From Acheta domesticus (lineage: Eukaryota; Arthropoda; Insecta; Orthoptera; Gryllidae), in assembly GCA_031308135.1 (NCBI GenBank), contig JAHLJT010009436.1:159383302-159447301 (forward strand): a stretch of 64,000 nt of DNA, in the 5' to 3' direction. Shown here one piece after another: positions 24,130 through 35,659 of the stretch. A program made the position numbers and the translations under genes. How positions within the stretch are numbered: the stretch's first letter is position 1; every line of letters begins with the position of its first letter. The notes under the pieces are model-generated. The model had not been told where the DNA came from, did not search any database, and saw nothing but the letters and a program-made list of their open reading frames with translations.

Positions 24130-24597
24130 ACGTTTGACCGATTCCATTAGCACTGGCGTAGCTTTCGAGTCCCGACTGTGGCGGAAGTTTCGATCCCACT
24201 CACTGTGTCGCTAGATCGGTTTGCGCCATCTGGAGTAGAATTCTAGCGGCTTCATCGATACTTTTCCGTGGTTTCTTCGATCAGTACCAGACGAATGCCA
24301 GACCCCTAACCTAACAATGTGGCCAAGGACCGCGCGCGATATTTTTTTCCTTTTCCATGTCCTTGTCCTGTCCTTACATCTTACGTACATACACACACAC
24401 ACACACACACATGCACTATAATGCCCACGTGTTGGGAGACCAGTCGGAAGCCTAGAGTTTGTCCCGCCTGAGGTGGTGCTCCTCTGGGAGTGATGCCCGG
24501 AGTAGGGAATTCACAAGTGGAGTGTAGGTCTGCCCCGGATCTCACAATCTAGTTTGGGGGAACGCCCCCATCTCCCTGGATAAAACATTTCCTGCAT
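24130..24597 (+). mobile_element. SINE-like dispersed repeat (family R1), copy 2
   Basis: The head contains TGGCGTAGCTTTCGAG and GTTTCGATCCCA, A- and B-box-like. It continues with TCTAGCGGCTTCATCGATAC, GCGCGCGATATTTTTTTCC, an (AC)n tract and the tail block near GATCTCACAATC. It is the inverse of copies 1 and 3. Confidence 0.7.
24372..24411. repeat. (AC)n microsatellite inside the SINE
   Basis: About a dozen CA dinucleotides; the same position in the other R1 copies carries degenerate GT-rich sequence. Confidence 0.9.
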
Positions 24598-24614
24598 AAT
24601 GGAGTCTCCTGACC

Positions 24615-24895
24615 TTAGCCATTGTGGCGGCCAGGGCCTGCCGTGCGCGAAGTGAAGCGTTGGCGTGCGCGGCCGCCGCCCAGCGCTTCGCGGAGGTTCT
24701 TCTCCGTCCGCCGCGCCGGGGCCGCGCCGCTTCCAATGCGCCTCCGTCGCGTCGCTCGCGATCGCGTTTTTCGGCGGCCGCAGCACCTCAGCGGGGAAGC
24801 CGCTATCCGCTTTGTGGGCAGGACCCAGCCAACAGCGTGGAGTCTCGCCGGTGGGACGTCAGGCGCGAGCAGCGGGACCACTTTAATCACTGATT
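24615..24895. other. CpG-rich islet
   Basis: Very CpG-dense, with overlapping Arg/Ala-rich frames on both strands that I regard as compositional. Confidence 0.5.
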
Positions 24896-25500
24896 CATGG
24901 TAGTTTTTTTCCTTCCTTTTTTTCCTTTTTCTTTACACGGTTACGGCATTAAAATTGCCAGTATCTACCGTGCTCCATTGCAGTGATACGAATATTTGAT
25001 AAATACGGATGAGAGAAGAACGGCACTAGAGAAATGAGTGCAGTCTTAAGGCTAATTATAAGACTTGTGGTTGTTTTAAACATTTTAAAAAAAGCTTCAT
25101 TCTCCAGGTCTTCACCCTCCCGTTGCAATGGCAAATATATAGGAAATGATGTTCCGTGATACACACTCAGGTTTGATTCACGGTCCTGATACTAACATTT
25201 TGAGAGTTTGAAGACAATGTCAATTAAACGTGGTAACAGAAACTGTTCAAAAACATCTATGTTTTGTTGAAAATGATGAATGTTCTAAATATCGACACCA
25301 ATGACAGATCGCTCTCATTCCGCTGTGCAGTGTCTTAGGCGAGCATTAATTGATGAACCACAGCTAACGCTAATTGATTAATGGAACACGTGTACAATGC
25401 TCCGTATAAAGCATGGTTATTCAAAACGTGCGTGGCTATGTACTAGCGTTAAGTTAGAGTTGCAAAATAATCGCCAATTCGTTCCTGTGAATTTCAGTGG
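24896..25500. other. Unassigned stretch
   Basis: No feature recognised. Confidence 0.4.
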
Positions 25501-26030
25501 CTTCTCTCACTCGTGTCCAAGCAGACGGCCTGGCTCTTCCCACGGGGTCGGCGCAGCTCTCACCTTTCCCTCCGCGTCTTTCATAAAACAACCCGAGGTG
25601 CAGCCCTTGCAAACTCTTCCACTCAATTTACACCAAAACACAAGTTCTGCGTATCTTGTCAAACTTCCGTCGCGTCACCATTACTAAAATATTTCTGCTC
25701 AATGCAATGCTCACGCGCCACACGGGCTCCTTTCGTCCACATGCTCGAGGTGTTTGTAACACAACGCGCAGCCGGCGCAGTGGCGAATGACGCGGCAGAT
25801 TTCGTCGGCAGAGGCGCGCTGCGCTGCGCGGCGGGGAACAGAGCAGAGCAGCGCCCGAGGGCCTTTCGCCGCAGAGGCAGCCGGCGTCGCTCCGACCGCG
25901 TCCGCTGCGCTTCCAAAACGCCGCGACGGAGGCGATGGTTGCGCTTCTGCAACGCTCACTCTCAAATGCACGCTTGGCTTCGAGTTGCTGGGAGCTTCTG
26001 CCGTTCGGGAAAGTCAAAGCCGGCCACACT
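25500..26030. other. CpG-rich block
   Basis: GC-rich, densest at 25780-25945. The 192-codon plus-strand and 133-codon minus-strand frames overlap and are Arg/Ala-rich, so they look like artefacts of composition. Confidence 0.45.
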
Positions 26031-26060
26031 GATGATTTCTATCGTCCAATTGCTAAGAAT

Positions 26061-26331
26061 ATTGTATAACAATTTTATGGCCACGGGGTAAAAGTTCTTA
26101 AGTCAAAAATCTTAGTTTGGAGGAAACAAGGGTTAGATTTTTGAGCCACCGCTTGTTCCTATGCTAAATGCCATGTCTTAATGTTTTTTTCTCCTTACGG
26201 TGGCAACATTTGAATTTGGTCCTTTTACTAAAATAAAATATAGACATTTAACTTGTAGTTTCAGTACTTAACCCAATATTACCAAAATTGACTTAAGAAC
26301 TTTTACCCGTGACCACAGAATTTTATACAAT
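26061..26331. mobile_element. Small TIR element (271 bp)
   Basis: The left end ATTGTATAACAATTTTATGG plus GGGGTAAAAGTTCTTAAGTC is inverted at the right end (GACTTAAGAACTTTTACCC, then ACAGAATTTTATACAAT). The terminal repeats are about 50 bp with small indels. No coding capacity. The element abuts the AAT microsatellite. Confidence 0.8.
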
Positions 26332-26332
26332 T

Positions 26333-26334
26333 GC

Positions 26335-26369
<35 letters not shown>

Positions 26370-26420
26370 TAATAATAATAATAAATATAATAATAATAAT
26401 AAATATAATATAATAAATAC

Positions 26421-26470
<50 letters not shown>

Positions 26471-26478
26471 TGATGATA
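26333..26478. repeat. (AAT)n microsatellite
   Basis: Trinucleotide AAT/ATA array with AAATAT interruptions, ending in a short GATGATGAT tract. Confidence 0.97.
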
Positions 26479-26484
26479 TCGTGT

Positions 26485-26997
26485 CAGCTTGTCCAATTCT
26501 ACAAAAGAGCGGATACTTGAAAAAGACGCTTCAGGGTGTGTAGTTATCTTCACTGGCAGATCTGTACCGCCCTCGAAGTTCCAAACATATGCTCCAAGTG
26601 GTACGAACACCCATCAAAACCGGTGACATCTGTTGGACTGTGTACGATATTGAACGACCAACAAATTCATACCGATCGCAAGATAGCAGCAAACAAACCG
26701 AATATTGTTATCCGGAATTTGGAGAAAAAATGTGTCTACTTGTAGATGTTTCTGTGCCTTGTGATCAAAATGTAACCAAGGAGGCAGAGAAACGTCTTAA
26801 ATAGAAGATTGGAAATCGAGGTCAGCCGAATGTGGGGCGTAAAAGCATAGGTCGTCCCGATAGTTATCGGAGCTCTGGGATTTCGTCCGCAAAATTTGTG
26901 TAAGAACTTGGCTAAACTTCCAGATCATTCAAAAGAGTGGGAAGTGGAAGAAATTGCTTTATTTGGAACAGCTCACATTTTGCGCAAAGTATTGTAG
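26485..26997 (+). mobile_element. LINE fragment, C-terminal end of the polyprotein
   Basis: Three plus-strand frames together read a familiar LINE C-terminus: LHWQICTALEVPNICSKWYEH, then HTDRKIAANKPNIVIRN, then LLVDVSVPCDQNVTKEAEKR, then RRLEIEVSRMWGVKA, VVPIVIGALGFRP and EEIALFGTAHILRKVL before a stop at 26995-26997. The order and the Asp-Val-x-x-Pro-x-Asp-x-Asn-Val and Ala-Leu-Gly motifs match the tails of many LINE reverse transcriptase proteins of animals. Two frameshifts and one internal stop make it a relic. Confidence 0.75.
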
Positions 26998-26999
26998 AG

Positions 27000-27598
27000 G
27001 CACCGACAGTCCCTAGTCCTACAGTTCCTTTGCTGTAGCGCAAAGAAGTCGTATCCATTTCTTCGTAATACAAAAACAAATTACCATGAGGCAATTTACA
27101 TGACATTTCCTTGAAAATAGTTATCTTTTGGAGTTACATAGTTCTACCAGCGCGTGTCAAGTGACTGGAATAATTCCTGTATGTCATTTCGCTATAGCAG
27201 TTATAGGGATCTCGTCGCATTTGTAGTAACTTCTCCAGTGTTTCCTGAATCTCCATGCAAACGCCTTTTGGGCGGTGGAAAAAGAGACGTGAGATGCTCA
27301 CTCAACTGGAGAATGTGAATGATCGAGTAATGTTGTTCGTGGCAAAATATTTTTTTAAATCTATTTAATGGAACATTCGCGTTAAATTAACCAGGTGTTT
27401 TGTGTCTATTTTACCACAAGTTTCTTTCTTACTGCGTCCCTAAGAAAGATTTCTACTCACATTACAGTCGTTTGGGACTGGCGGAATAGCATCTAATTTC
27501 ATCTCTATCGATTATGTTATTTAAAAAAATTATAATCTATGATCTTAGTCAGCATTGCTGATCGAACGTTCTGAATGAATCTTTTTTTATTTCTTTGT
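27000..27598. other. Unassigned stretch
   Basis: No feature recognised; probably includes the 3' untranslated region of the preceding LINE fragment. Confidence 0.35.
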
Positions 27599-27599
27599 T

Positions 27600-27890
27600 T
27601 GCTAGAAGTAATATTTTTGGAACTAACTTTTGAGATATGTAGTAATTGAAGTTCATAGAACAATGTGAATACTTCCAACTGAAATTCAAACCTCTCTTGA
27701 TATCTCCTCAACACTGTTTCCTCGATGACACGTCACAACACATATACGCTGAACGATGCTTTATTTGTCGCAATTGTAGGTCGGCCTCCCCGTCTTCAAC
27801 GCTTTCACGGCCTTCATTGAAACGTTTATAGCAGACATACCTATCTTTATTTCATTTTCCATTCATCTTTTCTTCTTGGAGCATTATTAA
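27600..27890 (-). mobile_element. Mariner-type transposase N-terminal remnant
   Basis: The minus strand encodes RYVCYKRFNEGRESVEDG (about 27846-27787), then GRPTYNCD in a shifted frame, then SVEEISREV and ISVGSIHIVL. This is the order of the mariner helix-turn-helix region: a Tyr-x-Trp-like Lys-Arg-Phe-x-Glu-Gly-Arg, Val-Glu-Asp, Gly-Arg-Pro, and the second HTH with Ile-Ser-x-Gly-Ser. Frameshifts and stops are present, and the catalytic domain is absent. Confidence 0.7.
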
Positions 27891-28855
27891 TGTGTCAGAA
27901 GGACATTTGTGCAGTAGAACCAAAACTTCATGTTTGCGCCTTGCTGTTTAGTGCCACAATAAACGAACACACGTACAAACAATAAATCCTCGATGCCGTG
28001 AGACCACAACAAAGGTGATTATGAAGATTCTATGAGAGAGACAGGAAACGTACAATGATATAATTAAAAAGTATTGCTGCAATCGTAAACTTTAAAATTA
28101 ATAATTAAATATTCCGGAGACTCTTTGTATCTAGTGGTGTAAATCGGGTAGGAATGCTGCAAAATAAATCAAACACCATGGCGATGTGAATAAACATGGC
28201 GGCCGCCTCGTGTATTGAGAATGATCTCCAACATTTTGTTCATTCGCGAGGGACTCCGTATCTGTACTAGTTACGTAAATGACTAATTCACCCAGATTCA
28301 GTTGATCCACAGAGAAAATGCTGATACGGTTCCTTATTTTGCTTCTGGGCTATACATTTACGAACTATTATGAATTGTTGGTGACTGAAAAGGTGGCTGT
28401 TCATGTTATTGTATCATTGGTAAACATCTACATATTGTCGGTAATTAATGAACACACTTTCACGTATATGCAGAGCGTGTCATAAACCTCGTTGTAGGGA
28501 AAGAGGTGCGTTACATCACGGTGTTGCACGAACGAGCGCGACCCTACTCACCTGGATGATTCCCAGGGAACAAGTGCAGTTTTCCTTCTACTTGATAGAG
28601 ATATTCATGCGATCATATTGTACTTGATACGAGCCTACAATTTGTGATATCCAGTGCTTCGGAAACCTCCTCAGGAGGCAGTTGCTAATGAATGTTCCGA
28701 AATTGTGAAACTCGGATTTAAAAAAATAAAAAAAATAAAAAGAAGCTCGTGTAGTTGTAAAAACCACGCAAAATTGTAAAATTTTACAGCAGAACTAGTA
28801 AGCATAAAAATTATAGAGTGAGGTCTGTGTGAATTTTAATACGTCAGAAAAATAT
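27890..28855. other. Unassigned stretch
   Basis: No feature recognised. Confidence 0.4.
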
Positions 28856-28859
28856 CCCG

Positions 28860-29445
28860 TGTATGAAAGTAGTTGAAGCTAATTTGGTTGGGAGTGGAGA
28901 GGCGCCTCCCCGCAGAGGCACGCTCCAGCGCCCTCCCCCGCTAACGAAGCTTCTGCGGTTGCCAAGGAAATGGCTCCCTGCCGCCGCCGCCACCACCATG
29001 GCCGGCCTTGCATCCCGACCCCCCGCTCGCCCTCCCCACCGTGGCTGTGCAAGACATCTTTACAGCGTCCTGTGACTAATGCCGTGTTTTGAAAACAAGC
29101 CGTTGCCCAACCTGTTTTGATCTAGTGTATCATCCCGAGGCGATTTAATATCTTTTTTGCGGCGCCACGCGAGTGGAATCGTCCTTTCCCGGTAATCCGC
29201 CCTAACGAGGCAACGCCGCCGCGCCGGCAAGTGGTCCGGCGCGTATGAGGGGGGGGGAGGAGGAGGAGGATGTGGAGGCGGTGATGGTGCGCGCCCGCGG
29301 GGGCCCTGTGTTTTGCCGCGCGGATGCACCGTGAGGTGGCTTCGGGGCGCAGGGGTCGGCGCGGTGGCCTTGCGAGGAAGAAACAGGCCGACGCTCCGGT
29401 GCATCTCGGGTGAAAATATCGGCCCGGCGCCTTCTCGTGTTGTTC
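28860..29445. other. CpG-rich block with G and GGA runs
   Basis: Dense CpG, a poly-G/GGA tract at about 29248-29272 and a (GCC)n run near 28980. The 131-codon minus-strand frame is Pro-rich and compositional. Confidence 0.5.
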
Positions 29446-30730
29446 TCGGAAGCAATTAACGAGGCTGCAGGTAAAATAATTTATAGATACTCGGGTAATG
29501 ATTTAGAAGCCGTCGTTCAGGATTTCAGATCTGTACTGTAAATTGGCAGTATTTTATGAACTCCGTAATTGCAGTGAGCTTGCAGCACTTGCTACTAATT
29601 ATATGTAAAATAATTGAATATAAATCGCATTACTACGTGCGTGTGACTCAACAGTAGATGTAGTTTTATAACCACGTCAGTGGCGTCAAATTACCAAATT
29701 TTACACAATAATTCTTTGTTACATGTATTTTTCATACGATATTTGCGAGTGATCAATATTTTAAAAAGGTTCCGGACAACCAAAAGAGAAAAATATTTAG
29801 GCCTTATCCTTAAATATGTGGATTTTTAAATAAGTTCGTTCTATTATCACGGGTTGAGTCCGGCCCTTCGATAATATTCAAGGAGTTCTCAAACTAAACA
29901 GACTAAGTCATTTGACATGATTGAGAAATTGAGCTTCAACTTCAACTTTGAAAAATTAAGATTCAACTTCACATGAAGTGTGCAATTAAAAAGTTTATAA
30001 AGAAATACGAGGAGTCAGTCCGAAAGTAGGCAGGAAAATGTTACGGATATCCAAAGCAATCTTGTCAGAAAGTGAGTAAAACAAGGAAACCACAGAAATT
30101 TGTGCGTCACGAAGCTGATTCACTTCCTGGAATTGATCAGTAAACAAGTTGATACGGCATTGAGGTTCGATTCGTGTCTGCCATCGCGAGTCTTCAATTT
30201 GCTTGTCGAGTAATTGCAGAGTTGTCGCCCGCCGTGCGACCTTTGGTGGCCGCTTCTCTCTCAAGACCGTGGCTTCCTGTCCTCCAGGATCTCTTCTGCA
30301 GCCCCGGCAAGAAACAGGGAATCCGAGTTCATTTCCTTTCTTTTTTCCGCCTGGCCTTGTCGGCGATGTTCATAGAGACTGTTTTCAAGAGATACTTTTT
30401 TCGAAGTTAAATGGAGAAACTGAAAACTAGCGGATTCTGTTGTTTAATATATTATCTAATGGACACATTTACATCCTCGTATTACCAAGGACGGGGTTTG
30501 CTGAGTTCCCAACTTTCTCCTTCACCGCTTTTATGCCATTCACATATTCCAATTTTCTTATTGGGAATAATTCTTCGAATTTATAGTATCTTTTATGCCA
30601 AGTAACTGTATAACACGAATTCTTAACATTTGGGTAGAATATTTACGAACTTTTATTGTTTTGATAATTGAAATAACCCTCATTTAATTGTTAACAATTT
30701 CCCCAAAGGCAGCAGCATGAGTAAAAGGGT
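29446..30730. other. Unassigned stretch
   Basis: An 89-codon minus-strand frame (29995-30264) contains the peptide QTRIEPQCRINLFTD but matches no family I can name. Otherwise featureless. Confidence 0.4.
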
Positions 30731-30734
30731 TTTT

Positions 30735-31600
30735 GAAGCCAAAGTCAGTTGCGTTGTAACTTGTAACGGGTGATCGTAGGAGTTGCGCAACCCATTCAAA
30801 TCCTGGAGCGTGGTGAGGCAAGCGATGGCGTGGCGGAAGCGACGGAGTGTGGGGAAGTGCAGGAAGTGGCATGGCTGGATTGGAGAAGTGGCGGAGCAGG
30901 AAGGGACGCGCATGGGAGAGAGAAGGGGAACGGGGAGGAGCGGGCTGGGTCGAGCTGAGAGAGTGACGTGTGGGATGGGTTTGGCTAGGATAGGACTGAA
31001 CAGGCCCGAATTGGTTAGTTTGGACAGGAGAACGCGAGCTTGAACGGGACTGAAGTAGACTGGACTCGCAGGACTGGATAGAAGGGCACAGGAGAAGACA
31101 GAGAAGGGTTCGTAAGTATGTGCAGGATTGGCAGGTGGGATGGGACCGGACATATCGGGCTTGTGTAGAATGTATCGGGATAGGACAAGACGGGATTGAG
31201 TAGGACAGGACAGGAGAGGACATGGCGATGTGGGTTGCATGTGACAGTAGAGGGTGGAGGTGGGTGAGACTTGGCGGGGGCTGGCTACGATGTTGCAAAG
31301 TAGGACGGAACATGACGGGGCGAAGAGGAAAGGAGCGAGGCTTTGCATGTGGAGACTGCGCTTGCATCGGCTGCTGTACTTTTCCAGAAGGCCAGTCGGG
31401 GCCTCCCCCAAATAACATAATGCGCACCCGCTGAATGAGGCGCCGTGATGGATGTGAACTTGACGCTAAGCGGCGCTGATGGGATAAGCGGCGCGCTGGG
31501 CCGAGCGCTATGATGAGGCCTATTGAGTGGTGGCCGCGCGAACGAGCGGATGGGGCGTTGGCGACCGGACACTTTCCTTCCTCGTTCCACGCCTGTCCTC
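30735..31600. repeat. G/A-rich, degenerate GGAC-like low-complexity block
   Basis: The plus strand is purine-rich with recurring words such as GGACAGGACAGGAGAGGACA near 31204-31223, GGGACTGAAGTAGACTGGAC and GGATAGGAC. The complementary strand is nearly stop-free, giving 243- and 306-codon frames rich in Pro, Ser and His. There is no fixed period, so this looks like a decayed minisatellite rather than a coding sequence. Confidence 0.55.
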
Positions 31601-32215
31601 TCAAGCTAATTGCCCGTTCTTCGCTCCAGGAGGTCCTTCATACTGTCTACATGTGTGTGCTGGATAGTCTGTGTGATGTTTGACAAAATTAAAATAAATA
31701 AATAAATAAAAAAGGTCTCTTGAGTTTGTCGTGGAAACGGAGAAAGTGCATCTACAGTTTGTTTCGCTAGTTCATCTCGCAAACTAGCTGATCTTCTCGC
31801 TAAGACTCCGAGGAAGAGACTCCTTCATTATGGAAAGTAAAAGTGTCCTGGATAAGTAAGGACACGTTAGAACATTTTGCATTTTAACTAACAAATTACA
31901 TTTTATTTACAAAATTTGTGTAGTCTTCCGTAAACACCTCCAAAATTATTGAATGAATGAAAACAAAATATGGGAGATGTAAACTACCAAAATGGAAACT
32001 TGGAAGATGTTAAAAGAACGAAACAAAGTCATGTAACATCTCATCACTACACAATTTGTGTGTGGTGATTGAAACCCTCAAACATTTTGATTAATTATAA
32101 CCATAAATTAAATTATCCTTTAGGGTTTGCTTCAAAACCTGCAACGTAATTCCGCCGTGGCGTCCTAGCAGTACCCTTTGAATTGCAGGTGCAGACGTAT
32201 GAGGTAGAGGTGAGT
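31601..32215. other. Unassigned stretch
   Basis: A short (AAAT)n run lies near 31690-31710. No gene seen. Confidence 0.4.
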
Positions 32216-32217
32216 GG

Positions 32218-32425
32218 CCGCAGTGCGCTCCCTTGACCTGTGGCACCTCGGCCGCTGAGAGCCCAGCGCCCGCCGGCGCCCGCGGCGCGGAGAGGCGCGT
32301 GCTTTCGGTTTCTCCCGCCGGAAGTGCCTGGCCGCCGCAGCTTCCTGCTCGCGCTTCGCACGCGCTCGCCGCCGCGCCGCTGGACGCGTCCGCACCGCGC
32401 GCGCGTGTCTCACGTCTTTGATTCG
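32218..32425. other. CpG-rich islet
   Basis: Very CpG-dense; overlapping frames on both strands are compositional. Confidence 0.5.
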
Positions 32426-32539
32426 AACCAATGTTTGCACGATTGCTCAAGTCTCCGCTTCCTCCGTTGACATCTGGCGACTTGTCAAATTCACTACGAG
32501 CGCTTGCGAGTCAATTTAGGTATTTTATTTGATAGCGCA

Positions 32540-32880
32540 AGCCTTTATCTATCTATAAGAGGCAAGGGTGTTAATGATGCAGATCTTATTTTCATTAAAA
32601 AATCTAGTTTTTCAAAAATTGCAAAAATTCAAAAATGTTTTGGTGTCTTCCTGCAATTAGAAATTAAAAATAGAGATTTGTTCCCTTAATGAAATCTTTT
32701 TGTTTAATATAGATGTTGAAATAAGGTCAGGTACACTGTTCGAAAATTTGAGTACTTTTCGCGTAAGATGGATTCGTAGGCTTCCGCGGCCGGAGTCATT
32801 TGAATCAAACATACTTTTCGCGTAATTTTGCGTGAAAGTATAGTCGAGAAAGTATGTGCTGTTTAGCACCACTAGTTTTT
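32540..32880 (-). repeat. Family A variant, head at the high-coordinate end
   Basis: Reverse-complementing 32880-32790 gives ACTAGTGGTGCTAAACAGC, then ACTTTCACGCAAAATTACGC. The first 13 bases equal the head of the 37940 copy, while the following sequence belongs to a variant also seen at 61930-62030. The rest holds blocks such as TTCAAAAATTGCAAAAATTC and GAAATCTTTTTGTTTAATA. Confidence 0.75.
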
Positions 32881-33405
32881 ATTAAACTTTAGCGTAAAGG
32901 GCGTTTAAAAGAATAATGCTCATCTCATTTTCGTTAAAATTCCTGATTTTTTGAAAATTACAAGAGTTCAAAATTATTTTCGACGCCTTCCTACAACTAC
33001 AATATTGAAGATAGATTTTTTTTCTTAATGAAATCTGTTGGTGAAGCACAGATCTTGAAATTAGGTTATGTAGAATTTTTTGTAAATATGAGTAGTTTGT
33101 GCGTAATTTTGCGTGAAATTTAGGCACTTTTTAAAGTGTTTTTATCTCAAAAATGGCTCCAAATTGGTTGTTTAAATTTTCTCCTCGTTTCCAATTTAAC
33201 AAAAAAAGTCTTAAAAGCCGCTTCAATTTTTTTGAAGGATGGTGCAGATATCATTTCAACACTCTGAATTTTAGAAAATGGCAAACGTTAGAATTATGGG
33301 AGAAAATAGATGCTGTTGTAGCCACATTACTTTTTTGTATTCTTGCCTCAATTTTCAGAAGATTTTTCTTTTACTATTGGACCACATACAAAGTGGGTAT
33401 TAAGA
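32881..33405 (-). repeat. Second family A variant copy, adjacent
   Basis: Repeats the order seen at 32560-32830 (GATTTTTTGAAAATTACAAG, TTCCTACAACTACAATATTG, GCGTAATTTTGCGTGAAA), then AAAAATGGCTCCAAATTG, and a block at 33250-33400 that is similar to 36100-36200. Two neighbouring copies suggest a tandem or nested insertion. Confidence 0.65.
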
Positions 33406-33650
33406 GATGATGAGGGTCCCATAAGTTCCTTATTCGTAATAAAGGTAAAATAGGAGGAAATTGGGCGTGGAGAAACCGTAATATGAGGAGTATTCATCGA
33501 TAAAATACGAATACAAACGAGTGCCAACGTAAATCGAAACGAAATGCATGTACTTTGTAATCGCCCGCGTGCCAGGACACAATGTTAGACGCTTTTCGGC
33601 CCCTTCGTGTTGCGTTGAAGCGGCATCCCGGACGCGGAAGAAGCACGCCG
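33406..33650. other. Unassigned stretch
   Basis: No feature recognised. Confidence 0.4.
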
Positions 33651-33653
33651 ATA

Positions 33654-33728
33654 CCATCACCATCACCACCACCACACCACCACCACCACCACCACCACCA
33701 CCACCACCATCACCACCACCACCGCCAT
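33654..33728. repeat. (ACC)n microsatellite
   Basis: About 70 bp of CAC/ACC triplets with CAT interruptions. Encoded poly-Pro, poly-Thr or poly-Gly frames are artefacts. CpG-richer flanking DNA extends to about 33860. Confidence 0.95.
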
Positions 33729-34029
33729 TGCGCGAGTGAAGAGGTCGCGCCGTGACCTCCGCGCCCTCCCTCTCCGCCCACTCCACAGTGGGCCGCGGGC
33801 AGAGGCAGTGCCACATATCAACCCTGCGATGCTCCTGTGTGATTCATGCGCCGGCGCCGGTAGTCATTTGTAAAATAATGTCATTGCCGAAATGTGAGAG
33901 CTGGTCAACGACAGAATCCAAAATCATTCGCTTTTCGGCAGAGATGATTCAACGGAATATTTGTACATTACCTCTTACAATAGCCATTTCTGTACTGTAA
34001 TAAAGTCAGTGCCGGCCTGGATAATAGAG

Positions 34030-34147
34030 ATTGCTAAGGCTGAAGGGCTATAGCTCCTTAGCTTGAGGGGGTCGTGGGTTCCAATCCCGCTTCGGGCATT
34101 GAGGTTTGTGTATGATGTTGGTATGTTGCCCCACCGTTACCCCTATG
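34030..34147 (+). mobile_element. tRNA-headed SINE fragment
   Basis: TATAGCTCCTTAGCTTGAG is A-box-like and GTGGGTTCCAATCCCGC is a strong B-box match. They are followed by GGGCATTGAGGTTTGTGTA, a body start typical of insect tRNA SINEs. Family A sequence begins directly at its end. Confidence 0.6.
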
Positions 34148-34560
34148 TTAACTAGTGGTGCTACAGAACGGCATGGACTTTCTCGTATTAGTTTTCCATT
34201 TTCATTCGTCTGGCCTAGCTTTTCTCTCGCTACATACTTTTCCAGCTGCCATCTATCGCCGACCAAAGTACATTTTTTTTTAATTTTCTCAATTTTTCGG
34301 TTTCCTACTGCTAGATTCGCACTATTACTTTTAGAATATTAAAGAAGAGTAAAACCTCGTCTTATATGGAAATTTTTGTTGAAAAATTTGGAGCCGTTTT
34401 TAGAAAATATCGTTTGAGCTCTATTGTAAATGCGAAATTTGAAGCTCTTTCCCACAGGAATCGTTTGTGTTTTCGAAAACTTCATTTAAAGTCATTTCAG
34501 GCACTTTCACTTACAAATGCAATACTGCATACAAATCGCTGGAAATGTACATATTAACGA
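34148..34560 (+). repeat. Family A copy, head portion
   Basis: Starts ACTAGTGGTGCTACAGAACG, GACTTTCTCGTATTAG, and continues in register with 37940-38330, including GCCATCTATCGCCGACCAAA, TTTTCGGTTTCCTA and TTTGGAGCCGTTTTTAGAAA. It stops before the tail and the tetranucleotide tract. Confidence 0.85.
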
Positions 34561-34735
34561 CTTGAGATATATTTCAATAAATAAGCAAGTAAGATAGCAA
34601 AATAAGCATATGAGATTCTAAAAAGGCAGTTATTTTGAAATTACTGACAGACACTCCAATATTATTTATATAGATACAAGACATTAATGTTAAGTAAAGA
34701 GACGAAGAAACGCCAAGTGTTCGCTTAGTACCGGC
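34561..34735. other. Unassigned stretch
   Basis: Short AT-rich sequence; no feature recognised. Confidence 0.35.
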
Positions 34736-34739
34736 GAGA

Positions 34740-35005
34740 TTTCGGCCTCCGCCATTGGATCTTGGGTGCCGTTTGTTCCATTGTGGCGCACCCTCCTCGG
34801 TTGGGCCTCCCGCCGCACCTCAGCTGCAGTCGCCGGCGTCGGGTCAGCGGGGCCATGAAATTCTGTCGCTGGCCGTGAATTAATGACGCGGCTCCTTTCG
34901 TTCACTTGTTCCTCCTTTTCTTTTGGAAAGCGCGCCGCGCCGCGCCGCGCCACGCTACGCCACACGACACCATACTGCGCCGCGTGCTTTGCTTTCCGAC
35001 CCGTG
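34740..35005. other. CpG-rich islet with (CGCGC) run
   Basis: Contains CGCCGCGCCGCGCCGCGCC near 34933-34951 and CpG-rich flanks. Confidence 0.5.
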
Positions 35006-35192
35006 CACCGTCTCTATGTGACATTTCTACGTTGTCTTTCTGCTTGCCACTACCGCTGGCTGACGGGAACTTGCCAAAGAGAATGTGTACAGGACCTGCC
35101 GCGGACTCACGGAGTTTTTTGTGGTGTAAGAAAATATAGCAAAGTGTAGGGCGAAATCCGGACTATAGGGTGGATGGTCAAGCAGCTCCCAG

Positions 35193-35640
35193 CTGTCTGT
35201 CCGTCCGTCCGTCCGTCCGTCCGTCCGTCCGTCCGCCCGTCCGTCCGCCCGTCCGTCCGTCCGTCCGCCCATCCGTCCGCCCGTCCGTCTGTCCGCCCGT
35301 CCGTCTGTCCGCCCGTCCGTCTGTCCGCCCGTCCGTCTGTCCGCCCGTCCGTCTGTCCGCCCGTCCGTCTGTCCGCCCGTCCGTCTGTCCGCCCGTCCGT
35401 CTGTCCGCCCGTCCGTCTGTCCGCCCGTCCGTCTGTCCGCCCGTCCGTCTGTCCGCCCGTCCGTCTGTCCGCCCGTCCGTCTGTCCGCCCGTCCGTCTGT
35501 CCGCCCGTCCGTCTGTCCGCCCGTCCGTCCGTCCGTCTGTCCGCCCCGTCCTTCTGTCCGCCTGTCCGTCTGTCCGCCCGCCCGTCCGTCTCTGACCGTC
35601 CATTCGTCCGTCTGTCTGTCCGTCTCTATCTCCGTCCGTT
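35193..35640. repeat. CCGT tetranucleotide array with a 16-bp higher-order unit
   Basis: Starts as pure (CCGT)n, then settles into about fifteen near-perfect copies of CCGCCCGTCCGTCTGT between about 35277 and 35523, and decays at both edges. Because 16 bp is not divisible by three, no frame meets a stop and open frames run through on both strands; these are artefacts. On its right it continues directly into family A tail sequence, so it is the expanded internal microsatellite of a family A copy. Confidence 0.97.
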
Positions 35641-35659
35641 CGTCACACGTCTGGGCATC

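Noticed and set aside
25513..26091. 192-codon plus-strand frame with an opposing 133-codon frame
   Set aside because: CpG-rich composition explains both; Arg/Ala bias and no splice or conservation cue.
30684..31604. 306-codon minus-strand frame, the longest in the window
   Set aside because: Comes from a purine-rich low-complexity strand; a 243-codon frame overlaps it in another phase and there is no motif.
33548..33816. Pro/Gly-rich proteins in the ACC array
   Set aside because: Pure microsatellite translation.
35193..35640. CRISPR-like repeat array
   Set aside because: Units are contiguous 16-mers with no unique spacers, in a clearly animal genomic context.
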